This document shows positions 31,612-40,266 of a stretch of 64,000 nucleotides of DNA, in pieces. The DNA comes from Pseudomonas viridiflava (GTDB lineage: Bacteria; Pseudomonadota; Gammaproteobacteria; Pseudomonadales; Pseudomonadaceae): contig NZ_UUOC01000004.1 of the NCBI RefSeq assembly GCF_900590755.1, forward strand, positions 434,001 to 498,000. The letters are read 5' to 3'. Each line of letters begins with the position of its first letter. Positions within the stretch are counted from its first letter, which is position 1. The translations under genes and the position numbers were made by a program. The notes below the pieces were generated by a model that saw nothing but the letters and a program-made list of their open reading frames with translations, did not search any database and was not told the origin of the DNA.

Positions 31612-32049
31612 TTACGGCTTTTTCAAACCGTAGTGCTCGTCGAGCATGCCTGGAGCGTTGGGGGTCTTGGGTGCGTAGTCTTTCGGCGCTTCGGTGCTGC
31701 GAGGTGGTGTCAGGCGATCACGCTGAATCTGGTTGGCCTCCGGATGCAGCGCCGCCAGCAGGCGTTGACGAGTCTGTTCGTCGGTCGCCAGACGGTTGGC
31801 GCCTTCGGCGAGGTGTTCCTGTACGTCCTGGTAGCTCTGAGAGAGCTTCTGGACCAGATTAGCCGTGCTGTTGAAGTGAGTGACCACCTCGTTCTGATAG
31901 GTATCAAAACGCTCCTGAACGTCATCCAGCTGGCGCTGTGTTCCGTTGGGGGCAGCGTTGGGCAGCAGGCGCGCCACCGCAAATCCGATGACGACACCGA
32001 CAACCAGTGCAATGGTCGGCAACAACCAAACTAAGAGCGAGAGTTCCAC
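31612..32049 (-). CDS. zapG: ZapG/YhcB-like inner-membrane protein (DUF1043)
   Basis: 145 residues: one N-terminal transmembrane helix (residues ~4-28, LLVWLLPTIALVVGVVIGFA), a coiled-coil-like helical region (residues ~38-95) and a proline-rich tail. This matches the DUF1043/YhcB family. In E. coli YhcB (ZapG) links cell-envelope growth and division and affects LPS/peptidoglycan balance; that role here is inferred. It is followed by its own terminator and is divergent from the hydrolase gene. Confidence 0.82.
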   Translation of the reverse strand: MELSLLVWLLPTIALVVGVVIGFAVARLLPNAAPNGTQRQLDDVQERFDTYQNEVVTHFNSTANLVQKLSQSYQDVQEHLAEGANRLATDEQTRQRLLAALHPEANQIQRDRLTPPRSTEAPKDYAPKTPNAPGMLDEHYGLKKP

Positions 32050-32194
32050 GAGTCCTTCCTCTATAAACGGCTTTGCTTTACGTTAACGGCTCGAACCTGC
32101 TCTGTATACCGCGACACGCTCACGGATACGCTAATGGCAGACAATCAGCTAGACGAGTCGACCCATTGCGAGGTCACGGAGTTCATTCTTGCTC

Positions 32195-32824
32195 ATGCGC
32201 GAAACCCCTGTATTGATCGATGGCCCGGTGGGTCAACTTGAAGCGCTTTACCTGGATCTGCCCGATGCGACGGGCCTGGCCTTGATCTGCCATCCCAATC
32301 CGATCCAGGGCGGCACCATGCTCAACAAGGTCGTCTCGACCTTGCAACGCACGGCTCGCGACGCAGGCCTGATTACATTGCGTTTCAATTATCGTGGTGT
32401 CGGCGCCAGTGACGGCACGTCCGAAGCCGGGGCGGGGGAAATCGAAGACGGCCAGGCGGTTGCTCGCTGGTTTCTGGAAAAACACCCTGATCTGCCCCTG
32501 ACCCTGTTCGGTTTTTCCTTTGGCGGTTTCGTCGCCGCCAGCCTCGCCGGTCGTCTGGAAGCCACAGGGCAGAACCTCAGCCACTTGTTCATGGTCGCGC
32601 CTGCGGTCATGCGCCTGAATGAGCAAAACCCGCTGCCGCAGAACTGCCCGCTGACAGTGATCCAGCCGGAAACCGACGAAGTGGTCGATCCGCAACTGGT
32701 CTACGACTGGTCCGCCGCATTGCCACGCCCACACGAGCTGCTGAAAGTGGCAGAATGCGGACACTTTTTTCACGGCAAGCTGACCGATCTGAAGGATCTG
32801 GTCATGCCGCGCCTTTCGAATTGA
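32195..32824 (+). CDS. Alpha/beta hydrolase (dienelactone-hydrolase-like)
   Basis: About 209 residues. The nucleophile elbow is GFSFGG (Ser), the oxyanion region ICHPNPIQGGTM, and a late HFFHGK supplies the likely catalytic His; an Asp lies in the ETDEVVDP segment. This is the small serine-hydrolase family often annotated alpha/beta hydrolase/YheT-like. The substrate is unknown. The start is uncertain: GGAG at 32178-32181 is 7 nt before a TTG at 32189 and 13 nt before the ATG at 32195; the difference is two residues. It is followed 24 nt later by trpS. Confidence 0.85.
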   Translation: MRETPVLIDGPVGQLEALYLDLPDATGLALICHPNPIQGGTMLNKVVSTLQRTARDAGLITLRFNYRGVGASDGTSEAGAGEIEDGQAVARWFLEKHPDLPLTLFGFSFGGFVAASLAGRLEATGQNLSHLFMVAPAVMRLNEQNPLPQNCPLTVIQPETDEVVDPQLVYDWSAALPRPHELLKVAECGHFFHGKLTDLKDLVMPRLSN

Positions 32825-32848
32825 TCACAGCACCATAAGCGACCCGCC

Positions 32849-34198
32849 ATGACCACTCGTATCCTGACCGGTATCACTACCACCGGCACGCCACACCTTG
32901 GCAACTACGCGGGCGCTATTCGCCCGGCCATCGTTGCCAGCCGCCAGAGCGATGCTGATTCGTTCTACTTCCTGGCCGATTACCACGCCCTGATCAAATG
33001 CGATGACCCGCTGCGCATTCAGCGCTCGCGTCTGGAAATCGCTGCGACCTGGCTGGCTGCCGGCCTGGACGTGGATCGCGTGACCTTCTATCGCCAGTCC
33101 GACATCCCGGAAATCACCGAGCTGACCTGGTTGCTGACCTGTGTGGCCGCCAAAGGCCTGCTGAACCGCGCCCATGCCTACAAGGCGTCGGTGGACAAGA
33201 ACGTCGAGACCGGCGAAGACCCGGACGCGGGCGTGACCATGGGCTTGTACAGCTATCCGGTGCTGATGGCTGCCGACATCCTGATGTTCAACGCGCACAA
33301 GGTTCCGGTTGGTCGCGATCAAATCCAGCACGTGGAAATGGCGCGTGATATAGGCCAGCGCTTCAACCACCTGTTCGGTCAGGGCAAAGAATTTTTCGTC
33401 ATGCCTGAAGCCTTGATCGAGGAAAGCGTTGCGACGCTGCCAGGTTTGGACGGGCGCAAGATGTCGAAAAGCTACGACAACACCATCCCGCTGTTCAGCA
33501 GCAGCAAAGACATGAAAGACGCGATCTCGCGCATCGTCACCGACTCCAAAGCGCCGGGCGAAGCCAAGGATCCAGACAACTCGCACCTGTTCACCTTGTA
33601 TTCGGCTTTTGCCACTCCTGAGCAGAACGCCGAGTTCCGTTCCGAGTTGCTGCAAGGTCTGGGTTGGGGCGAGGCGAAGAATCGTCTGTTCACCCTACTG
33701 GACAAAGAGCTGGGCGAGGCGCGTGAGAGCTATCACCGTTTCATCGAGCGCCCGGCCGATCTGGAAGACATCCTGCTCGCAGGCGCCGAGAAGGCCCGCA
33801 AAGTCGCCACGCCGTTTTTGGGCGAACTGCGCGAAGCGGTCGGCCTGCGGTCATTCCGCAGCAGCGTGCAAGTAGCCGAAACCGGCAAGAAGAAAGCCGT
33901 CAAGGGCGCACGTTTTGTCAGCTTCCGCGAAGACGACGGTAGTTTCCGTTTCCGTCTCTTGGCGGCCGATGGCGAGCAGCTCTTGTTGTCGCGCAATTTT
34001 GCCGATGGCAAGGCGGCAGGCGCCGTCAGCAAGCAGCTGCAGCAGGGCGGCGAGCTGGATATTCGCAGCGAAGCCGGCAGCTTCACCCTCTGGCTTGATG
34101 GCCAATGCGTGGCAGACAGCCCGGCATTTGCCGATTCGTCTACCCGTGATGCGGCCATCGAAAGCCTCAAGTCGGCCCTCACGCCTCAACAGGACTAA
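32849..34198 (+). CDS. trpS: Tryptophanyl-tRNA synthetase TrpS with C-terminal extension
   Basis: 449 residues, more than 100 longer than E. coli TrpS. The class I motifs are [10 protein letters not shown] (HIGH equivalent) and KMSKSYDN. The catalytic and tRNA-binding part ends near residue 330; the rest ([19 protein letters not shown], then [19 protein letters not shown]) resembles a DUF1508/YegP-like module. TrpS charges tRNA-Trp. The longer form is also found in P. aeruginosa at the same locus (PA4439), from memory. Confidence 0.95.
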   Translation: MTTRILTGITTTGTPHLGNYAGAIRPAIVASRQSDADSFYFLADYHALIKCDDPLRIQRSRLEIAATWLAAGLDVDRVTFYRQSDIPEITELTWLLTCVAAKGLLNRAHAYKASVDKNVETGEDPDAGVTMGLYSYPVLMAADILMFNAHKVPVGRDQIQHVEMARDIGQRFNHLFGQGKEFFVMPEALIEESVATLPGLDGRKMSKSYDNTIPLFSSSKDMKDAISRIVTDSKAPGEAKDPDNSHLFTLYSAFATPEQNAEFRSELLQGLGWGEAKNRLFTLLDKELGEARESYHRFIERPADLEDILLAGAEKARKVATPFLGELREAVGLRSFRSSVQVAETGKKKAVKGARFVSFREDDGSFRFRLLAADGEQLLLSRNFADGKAAGAVSKQLQQGGELDIRSEAGSFTLWLDGQCVADSPAFADSSTRDAAIESLKSALTPQQD

Positions 34199-34211
34199 TT
34201 GCCAACCCGGC

Positions 34212-34241
34212 GGGCCGTCGCTACAGTGACGACCCGTTTTT
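34212..34241 (+). terminator. Probable terminator between trpS and zapE
   Basis: GGGCCGTCGC pairs with GTGACGACCC (8 Watson-Crick pairs, one wobble, one mismatch) followed by GTTTTTG. It ends 18 nt before the zapE ATG. Confidence 0.65.
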
Positions 34242-34259
34242 GTTGCCTTGCTAGCGAAT

Positions 34260-35354
34260 ATGACCCCTCTAGAACGATACCAAGCTGATCTGAAACGCCC
34301 TGACTTCTTCCACGACGCGGCGCAGGAGACTGCTGTGCGTCATTTGCAGCGTCTGTATGACGATCTGGTCGCTGCCAGCCAGAGCAAACCGGGCATGTTC
34401 GGCAAGCTGTTCGGCAAGAAGGAGCAGGCGCCGGTCAAGGGCTTGTACTTCTGGGGTGGGGTAGGTCGGGGCAAGACGTACCTGGTTGATACCTTCTTCG
34501 AAGCTCTGCCGTTCGAGCGCAAGGTTCGTACTCACTTCCACCGCTTCATGAAGCGCGTGCACGAAGAGATGCGGACCCTCAAGGGCGAGAAAAACCCGCT
34601 GACCATCATCGCCAAGCGCTTTTCCGATGAAGCGCGAGTGATCTGTTTCGACGAGTTCTTCGTCTCGGACATCACCGACGCGATGATCCTTGGCACCCTG
34701 ATGGAAGAGCTGTTCAAGAACGGCGTGACCCTGGTCGCGACGTCGAACATCGTTCCTGATGGCTTGTACAAGGATGGTTTGCAGCGTGCGCGCTTCCTGC
34801 CGGCCATCGCTCTGATCAAGCAGAACACCGACATCGTCAATGTCGACAGTGGTGTGGATTATCGGCTGCGTCACCTTGAGCAGGCCGAGCTGTTCCACTT
34901 CCCGCTGGACGAAGCAGCTCAGGAAAGCCTGCGCAAGAGCTTCAAGGCGCTGACGCCGGACTGCGCGCAGACCGTCGAAAACGACGTGCTGATGATCGAA
35001 AACCGGGAAATTCGTGCCCTGCGCACCTGTGATGACGTGGCCTGGTTCGACTTCCGCGAACTGTGTGACGGCCCGCGTAGCCAGAACGATTACATCGAAC
35101 TGGGCAAGATCTACCACGCTGTGCTGCTCAGTGGCGTCGAGCAAATGAGCGTCACCACCGACGACATCGCCCGCCGCTTCATCAACATGGTCGACGAATT
35201 CTACGACCGCAACGTCAAGCTGATCATCTCGGCGGAAGTCGAGCTGAAAGACCTGTACACCGGCGGGCGTTTGAACTTCGAATTCCAGCGGACCTTGAGC
35301 CGATTGCTGGAAATGCAGTCCCACGAGTTCCTGTCGCGCGCGCACAAACCCTAG
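34260..35354 (+). CDS. zapE: Cell division ATPase ZapE (AFG1/YhcM family)
   Basis: 364 residues from ATG 34260 (MTPLERYQADLKRPDFF); an upstream TTG in frame is less likely. Walker A GGVGRGKTY lies near residues 66-74, Walker B VICFDEFFVSD, and sensor region VATSNIVPDGLY. ZapE associates with FtsZ rings late in division in E. coli; the family is related to mitochondrial AFG1. It is convergent with the GlxA-type regulator. Confidence 0.93.
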   Translation: MTPLERYQADLKRPDFFHDAAQETAVRHLQRLYDDLVAASQSKPGMFGKLFGKKEQAPVKGLYFWGGVGRGKTYLVDTFFEALPFERKVRTHFHRFMKRVHEEMRTLKGEKNPLTIIAKRFSDEARVICFDEFFVSDITDAMILGTLMEELFKNGVTLVATSNIVPDGLYKDGLQRARFLPAIALIKQNTDIVNVDSGVDYRLRHLEQAELFHFPLDEAAQESLRKSFKALTPDCAQTVENDVLMIENREIRALRTCDDVAWFDFRELCDGPRSQNDYIELGKIYHAVLLSGVEQMSVTTDDIARRFINMVDEFYDRNVKLIISAEVELKDLYTGGRLNFEFQRTLSRLLEMQSHEFLSRAHKP

Positions 35355-35367
35355 CGGTCATTGGTCT

Positions 35368-35454
35368 GTAGGAGTGAGCTTGCTCGCGATAGCGTTATGT
35401 CGGTATGTGAATGTGCAACTGACACACCGCTATCGCGAGCAAGCTCACTCCTAC
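35368..35454. repeat. REPIN-like inverted pair, GCTTGC-CGCGAT type (87 bp)
   Basis: Near-perfect arms of 27 bp: GTAGGAGTGAGCTTGCTCGC continuing GATAGCG, and its exact reverse complement ending CTCCTAC. It lies between zapE and the convergent regulator gene. Confidence 0.82.
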
Positions 35455-35466
35455 AGGTGATACCCG

Positions 35467-36462
35467 TTAAGCTGCCTGCTGAAACTGCTGCCGATACTGA
35501 TTCGGCGACAACTCCGTATGCTGACGAAACAGCCTCGCGAAGAAGCTGGCGTCGTCGTAGCCCACTTCGTAGCTGATGGTCTTGATGCTCTTGCGCGTAC
35601 CGGACAGCAAGCCCTTGGCCGTCTCGATGCGTAGTCTTTGCAGGTAGTGCAGCGGTTTGTCGCCGGTGGCCGCCTGAAAGCGGCGCATGAAGTTGCGAAT
35701 ACTCATGCCATGCTCGCGCGCCACGTCCTCGAAGCGAAACTTGTCGGCAAAGTGCTCTTCCAGCCAGTGCTGAATCTGCAGAATCACCACATCCTGATGC
35801 AGCTTCTGCCCGCCGAAGCCCATGCGGCCGGGTGAATAGTTGCGCTGCACTTCGTAAAGAATGTCCCGCGCGACGGTCTGTGCAACGTTGGCACCGCAGA
35901 AGCGTTCGATCAGATAGATGTAAAGGTCGCAGGCCGATGTGGTGCCGCCCGCGCAGTAAAGATTGTCTGCGTCTGTCAGGTGTTTCTCCTGATTGAGCAG
36001 AATCTTCGGAAAGCGCTCACTGAACTCGCTGAAATATCGCCAGTAGGTTGTCGCTTCCTTGCCGTCCAGCAGGCCTGATTCGGCCAGCCAGAAAACCCCG
36101 CTGGCTTCGCCGCAAAGCACGGCACCCTTGGCGTGTTGCTCGCGCAGCCAGGGGATCACTTGTGGATAGCGTTCGCGCACATTGTCAAAGTCGTCCCAGA
36201 ACGCCGGAATCACGATCACATCGCTCTGGCCGAGCGCGCCGTCAACCGGCAAAACCACTTCGCTGAAACTGGTCACGGGCTTGCCGTCCGGGCTGACCAG
36301 TCGGGTTTCGAATGCGGGTTTTCTGCCCTGGCCCAGCTGTTTGCTGTAGCGCAGGCTGGCGATATGGAAAAAGTCCTTGGCTTGCATCAACGTGGAGGCG
36401 AACACCCCGTCTATGGCCAGGATACTGACGCGCCGCAAGGGCGTGGAGGCTTGGGTCGGCAT
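35467..36462 (-). CDS. GlxA family AraC-type transcriptional regulator
   Basis: 331 residues: an N-terminal DJ-1/PfpI-like domain (residues ~12-185, with VLCGEASGVFWLAESGLLDG) and a C-terminal AraC helix-turn-helix pair (residues ~220-325, MSIRNFMRRFQAATGDKPLH and VGYDDASFFARLFRQHTELSPNQYR in part). Regulators of this group control amine, choline, arginine or carnitine catabolism in Pseudomonas. The target here is unknown; the divergent acyl-CoA dehydrogenase gene, 155 bp away, is a candidate. Confidence 0.88.
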   Translation of the reverse strand: MPTQASTPLRRVSILAIDGVFASTLMQAKDFFHIASLRYSKQLGQGRKPAFETRLVSPDGKPVTSFSEVVLPVDGALGQSDVIVIPAFWDDFDNVRERYPQVIPWLREQHAKGAVLCGEASGVFWLAESGLLDGKEATTYWRYFSEFSERFPKILLNQEKHLTDADNLYCAGGTTSACDLYIYLIERFCGANVAQTVARDILYEVQRNYSPGRMGFGGQKLHQDVVILQIQHWLEEHFADKFRFEDVAREHGMSIRNFMRRFQAATGDKPLHYLQRLRIETAKGLLSGTRKSIKTISYEVGYDDASFFARLFRQHTELSPNQYRQQFQQAA

Positions 36463-36617
36463 ATTCTGTTGGTCTTTTATTTTTATACGAAAAGGGGAAA
36501 GCGGCCATGCAGCGGCTGGATCGTCTTATTTTTTGTCGGATGTGTCCAGTGTCCTCGCACACCTGAGGGGCATAGGCTTTGGTCAGTCCCGACCTTAACC
36601 CAGTCAAGAGGTGACAG

Positions 36618-37754
36618 ATGATTCCCAGAACCCTTTTCAGCCTGGAACATGAGCTGTTCCGCGACAGCGTGCGCAAGTTCCTTGAGCGCGAGGCCGCGCC
36701 TTTTCATGGGCAGTGGGAAAAGCAGGGCCATATCGATCGTCAGCTTTGGAGCAAGGCGGGGGAGCAGGGGCTGTTGTGCTCGCATCTGCCTGAAGCGTAC
36801 GGCGGCATGGCGGTGGACTTCCTCTACAGCGCCATTGTGATCGAAGAAATCAGTCGTCTTGGTCTGACCGGAATTGGCTTTTCCCTGCACTCGGACATCG
36901 TCGCGCCGTACATCCTGCATTACGGCAGCGAAGCCCTGAAGCAGAAATACCTGCCACAACTGATCTCCGGCGAGCGCGTTACGGCCATCGCCATGACTGA
37001 GCCCGGGGCAGGCTCGGACCTGCAAGGCGTGAAGACCACCGCTGTGCTGGATGGCGACGAGTACGTGATCAATGGCTCCAAGACCTTCATCACCAATGGC
37101 TATCTGGCGGATCTGGTGATTGTGGTCGCGAAGACCGACCCGAAAGCGGGGGCTAAAGGCACCAGCCTGTTCCTGGTCGAAGCTGGCACGCCGGGCTTCG
37201 ACAAGGGCAAGCGTCTGGAAAAGGTCGGCATGAAGGCTCAGGACACCTCGGAGTTGTTCTTTCAGGACGTGAGGGTGCCCAAGGGCAATCTACTGGGGCA
37301 GGCGGGCATGGGTTTCGCCTATTTGATGCAGGAGTTGCCTCAAGAGCGCCTGACAGTGGCTATCGCAGCGCTCTCCGCTGCTGAAGCTGCGTTGCAATGG
37401 ACGCTGGATTACACCCGCGAGCGCAAGGCGTTTGGTCAGGCGATTGCGGATTTTCAGAATACCCGGTTCAAGCTTGCGGAAATGGCCACCGAGATTCAGA
37501 TCGGCCGGGTCTTCATTGATCGCTGCCTGGAGCTGCATCTACAGGGCAAACTGGATGTGCCTACCGCTGCCATGGCCAAGTACTGGGCCACAGACCTGCA
37601 ATGCAAGGTGCTCGACGAGTGCGTGCAGCTGCATGGTGGCTACGGCTTCATGTGGGAATACCCCGTCGCCCGGGCATGGGCCGATGCGCGAGTGCAGCGT
37701 ATTTACGCAGGGACCAATGAAATCATGAAAGAGATCATTGCCCGGAGTTTGTAG
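36618..37754 (+). CDS. Acyl-CoA dehydrogenase (long-chain/isovaleryl-like active site)
   Basis: 378 residues, complete flavoprotein: AMTEPGAGSDLQGVKTTA near residue 130, ELPQERLTVAIAALSAAEAA in the middle, and the C-terminal AGTNEIMKEIIARSL. The usual MCAD catalytic Glu position is Ala (IYAGTNE), while the Glu of LPQERL is in the place used by long-chain acyl-CoA dehydrogenase. It probably oxidises acyl-CoA in the 2,3 position; the substrate is unknown. AGAGGTGA lies just before the ATG. Confidence 0.9.
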   Translation: MIPRTLFSLEHELFRDSVRKFLEREAAPFHGQWEKQGHIDRQLWSKAGEQGLLCSHLPEAYGGMAVDFLYSAIVIEEISRLGLTGIGFSLHSDIVAPYILHYGSEALKQKYLPQLISGERVTAIAMTEPGAGSDLQGVKTTAVLDGDEYVINGSKTFITNGYLADLVIVVAKTDPKAGAKGTSLFLVEAGTPGFDKGKRLEKVGMKAQDTSELFFQDVRVPKGNLLGQAGMGFAYLMQELPQERLTVAIAALSAAEAALQWTLDYTRERKAFGQAIADFQNTRFKLAEMATEIQIGRVFIDRCLELHLQGKLDVPTAAMAKYWATDLQCKVLDECVQLHGGYGFMWEYPVARAWADARVQRIYAGTNEIMKEIIARSL

Positions 37755-37774
37755 GCAGTGCTGGGAGCGGCCTT

Positions 37775-37864
37775 GTGGGACCGGCTTTAGCCGGGAAGAC
37801 GGTATTTGAAATGGCCTTGATGCATCGGCTGTACCGACCTCTTCCCGGCTGAAGCCGGTCCCAC
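37775..37864. repeat. REPIN-like inverted pair, GGGACCGGCTTTAGCCGGGA type (90 bp)
   Basis: The left arm GTGGGACCGGCTTTAGCCGG and right arm CCGGCTGAAGCCGGTCCCAC are inverted copies with one mismatch. It lies between the convergent acyl-CoA dehydrogenase and tas genes. Confidence 0.8.
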
Positions 37865-37882
37865 AAAATCTAGAGGGCCATG

Positions 37883-38920
37883 TTAAGGCGCAGGATTCGG
37901 ATGATCCTTGTGGATCGCCTCGATACCGGCCAAGACCTCGTCAGACAATTTCAGCTCAAAGCTGGCGATGTTGCTGTCCAGCTGTTCCAGCGTCGTTGCA
38001 CCAATAATGTTGCTGGTCACGAACGGTTGGCGAGTGACGAAGGCCAGGGCCATTTGTGCCGGGTCCAGACCATGTTCGCGGGCCAGGGCAACATAACGCG
38101 CGCAGGCAGCCTCCGATTGCGGATTGAAGTAGCGCGTGAAGCGGCTGTACAGGCTCAGACGACCTTTGGCTGGACGCGCGCCGTTTTCGTACTTGCCGGA
38201 CAGCATGCCAAATGCCAGTGGCGAATAAGCCAGCAGCCCGCATTGCTCGCGAATGGCCACTTCAGCCAGGCCGATTTCAAAGCTGCGGTTGAGCAGGTTG
38301 TACGGGTTCTGGATGGATGCCGCACGTGGCAAGCCGCGGCTTTCGGCCAGTTGCAGAAACTTCATGGTGCCCCACGGCGTTTCGTTGGACAGGCCGATGT
38401 GGCGAATCTTGCCCGCCTTGACCTGCTCATTCAGTGCGTCGAGGGTTTCTTCCAGTGGCGTGAAGTCTTCGTCGGTGTGGGTGTAACCCAGTTTGCCGAA
38501 GAAGTTGGTGCTGCGTTCCGGCCAGTGCAGCTGATAAAGGTCGAGGTAGTCGGTCTGCAGGCGCTCCAGGCTGGCGTCCAGTGCGGCGACGATGTGCTCG
38601 CGGTTGTGTTTCAGGCTGCCGCCACGGATGTGTTCGATGGCATTGCCGGGGCCGGCGATCTTGCTGGCCAGGATCCAGTCGGCGCGGTCGCCCTGTTTCT
38701 TGAACCAGTTGCCGATGACTTTTTCAGTGCTGGCGTAAGTTTCCGGCTTCGGCGGGACTGGATACATCTCGGCGGTATCGAGGAAATTGATCCCGGCGGA
38801 TTTGGCACGTTCGATCTGGGCAAAGCCTTCAGCTTCGCTGTTTTGCTCACCCCAGGTCATGGTGCCAAGGCAGATGGCACTGACTTTCAGGTCGGTTCTG
38901 CCGAGTTGGCGGTAATCCAT
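37883..38920 (-). CDS. tas: NADP(H)-dependent aldo-keto reductase, Tas family
   Basis: 345 residues from ATG 38920 (MDYRQLGRTDLKVSAICLG), with GGAGACG just upstream; the open frame continues to 39145 but that part is not conserved. Typical blocks are GTMTWGEQNSEAEGFAQI, the catalytic Asp/Tyr segment NFLDTAEMYPVPP, LYQLHWPERSTN and a C-terminal TTLEQLDSNIASFEL. E. coli Tas (346 residues) is the close relative and can suppress a tyrosine auxotrophy; the physiological substrate is not known. Confidence 0.93.
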   Translation of the reverse strand: MDYRQLGRTDLKVSAICLGTMTWGEQNSEAEGFAQIERAKSAGINFLDTAEMYPVPPKPETYASTEKVIGNWFKKQGDRADWILASKIAGPGNAIEHIRGGSLKHNREHIVAALDASLERLQTDYLDLYQLHWPERSTNFFGKLGYTHTDEDFTPLEETLDALNEQVKAGKIRHIGLSNETPWGTMKFLQLAESRGLPRAASIQNPYNLLNRSFEIGLAEVAIREQCGLLAYSPLAFGMLSGKYENGARPAKGRLSLYSRFTRYFNPQSEAACARYVALAREHGLDPAQMALAFVTRQPFVTSNIIGATTLEQLDSNIASFELKLSDEVLAGIEAIHKDHPNPAP

Positions 38921-39090
38921 TTGCGTCTCCTTTATTGGGAGAGCCATAAAAGCAGGTTGAAATTTATTTCGCAATCCGCATAATCCGCCGGCTCTTTGCG
39001 ATGGAAGTGATGCTCCATCTGCCGAGAAACATCTTGCCGTATGACAGATGCGCCGACCCGAGCCCTCGGCAGCGTCTTTATGCCGGCTGC

Positions 39091-39133
39091 CTTTGACATA
39101 CTGCTTGTCAAAGTACGATCTATTAAGTAAGAT
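39091..39133 (+). promoter_or_regulatory. rplM-rpsI promoter with overlapping inverted repeat
   Basis: TTGTCA (39105-39110) and TAAGAT (39128-39133) with 17-bp spacing give a good sigma-70 promoter 41 bp before rplM. CTTTGACA-TACTGCT-TGTCAAAG (39091-39113) is a perfect 8-bp inverted repeat whose right arm includes that -35; the left arm also contains a TTGACA. Confidence 0.55.
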
Positions 39134-39174
39134 CCGCCGTCTCAATTTATCAGGGCGGCCCCTGAGGCTAAATA

Positions 39175-39603
39175 ATGAAAACTTATACTGCTAAACCGGA
39201 AACAGTTCAGCGCGAGTGGTTCGTAGTCGATGCTGCTGGTCAGACCCTCGGTCGTCTGGCTACAGAAATCGCTAGCCGTCTGCGTGGCAAACACAAGCCG
39301 GAATACACTCCGCACGTTGACACCGGTGACTACATCGTTGTTATCAACGCTGAGCAAATCCGCGTTACCGGTGCTAAAACCACCGACAAAATCTACTACT
39401 CTCACTCCGGTTTTCCGGGCGGGATCAAGTCGATCAACTTTGAAAAGCTGATCGCCAAAGCTCCTGAGCGCGTGCTCGAGACCGCGGTTAAAGGCATGCT
39501 GCCTAAGAACCCGCTGGGTCGCGACATGTATCGTAAGCTGAAAGTCTATGCGGGCACTGCACACCCTCATACTGCTCAGCAGCCCCAAGAACTGAAGTTT
39601 TAA
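39175..39603 (+). CDS. rplM: 50S ribosomal protein L13
   Basis: 142 residues, the bacterial L13 length. Family blocks: [34 protein letters not shown] and the C-terminal [19 protein letters not shown]. It is an early-assembling 50S protein. It is co-transcribed with rpsI, 14 nt downstream, the near-universal bacterial pair. Confidence 0.98.
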   Translation: MKTYTAKPETVQREWFVVDAAGQTLGRLATEIASRLRGKHKPEYTPHVDTGDYIVVINAEQIRVTGAKTTDKIYYSHSGFPGGIKSINFEKLIAKAPERVLETAVKGMLPKNPLGRDMYRKLKVYAGTAHPHTAQQPQELKF

Positions 39604-39617
39604 CGGAATAGTTCATT

Positions 39618-40010
39618 ATGTCGGCTACTCAAAATTACGGCACCGGCCGTCGCAAAACCGCAACTGCTCGCGTTTTCCTGCGTCCAGGTACCGGTAACAT
39701 CTCCATCAACAACCGTTCGCTGGACAATTTCTTCGGCCGCGAAACTGCCCGCATGGTAGTTCGTCAGCCGCTGGAACTGACTGAGACTGTCGAGAAGTTC
39801 GACATCTACGTCACCGTCATCGGCGGTGGTGTAAGTGGTCAAGCTGGTGCAATCCGCCACGGTATCACTCGCGCTCTGATGCAGTACGACGAAACCCTGC
39901 GTGGCGCTCTGCGCAAAGCTGGCTTCGTTACTCGCGACGCTCGTGAAGTTGAACGTAAGAAAGTCGGTCTGCGTAAAGCGCGTAAGCGTCCGCAGTACTC
40001 GAAGCGTTAA
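39618..40010 (+). CDS. rpsI: 30S ribosomal protein S9
   Basis: 130 residues ending in the basic tail [11 protein letters not shown], whose terminal Arg touches P-site t[22 protein letters not shown] at the start and [18 protein letters not shown] in the middle are diagnostic. A strong terminator follows. Confidence 0.98.
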
Positions 40011-40030
40011 TTCGCTCTTCGTTCAAAAAG

Positions 40031-40067
40031 AACGCCCAGCCTCCTCACGGAGCTGGGCGTTTTTTTG
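40031..40067 (+). terminator. Intrinsic terminator after rpsI
   Basis: AACGCCCAGC/GCTGGGCGTT stem (10 bp) with a CTCC/GGAG inner pair, followed by a run of T. Confidence 0.92.
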
Positions 40068-40156
40068 TGGGCGTCTATTATACATGTGACAACGTGACTC
40101 ATTCCGCGCAAGCCCCGGATTACAAGGCTTGTGGCTTTTCGGCTAAAGTAATTCCC

Positions 40157-40185
40157 TTGTACTTTGAAGGGTTTCTATTTACCAT
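40157..40185 (+). promoter_or_regulatory. Candidate petABC promoter
   Basis: TTGTAC (40157-40162) and TACCAT (40180-40185) with 17-bp spacing, 81 bp before the petA ATG. Confidence 0.45.
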
Positions 40186-40266
40186 TCGGCAAAATTTAGA
40201 CACCTAAATTTTTATTTAACTAGACGCCTGATTAAACAGGCCACATAGCTGATGGGAGAGGACGGA

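Noticed and set aside
38921..39145. 75-residue N-terminal extension of the Tas-like reductase
   Set aside because: The Tas family starts at MDYRQLGRTDLK; a ribosome binding site precedes 38920, and the extension overlaps the rplM promoter region.
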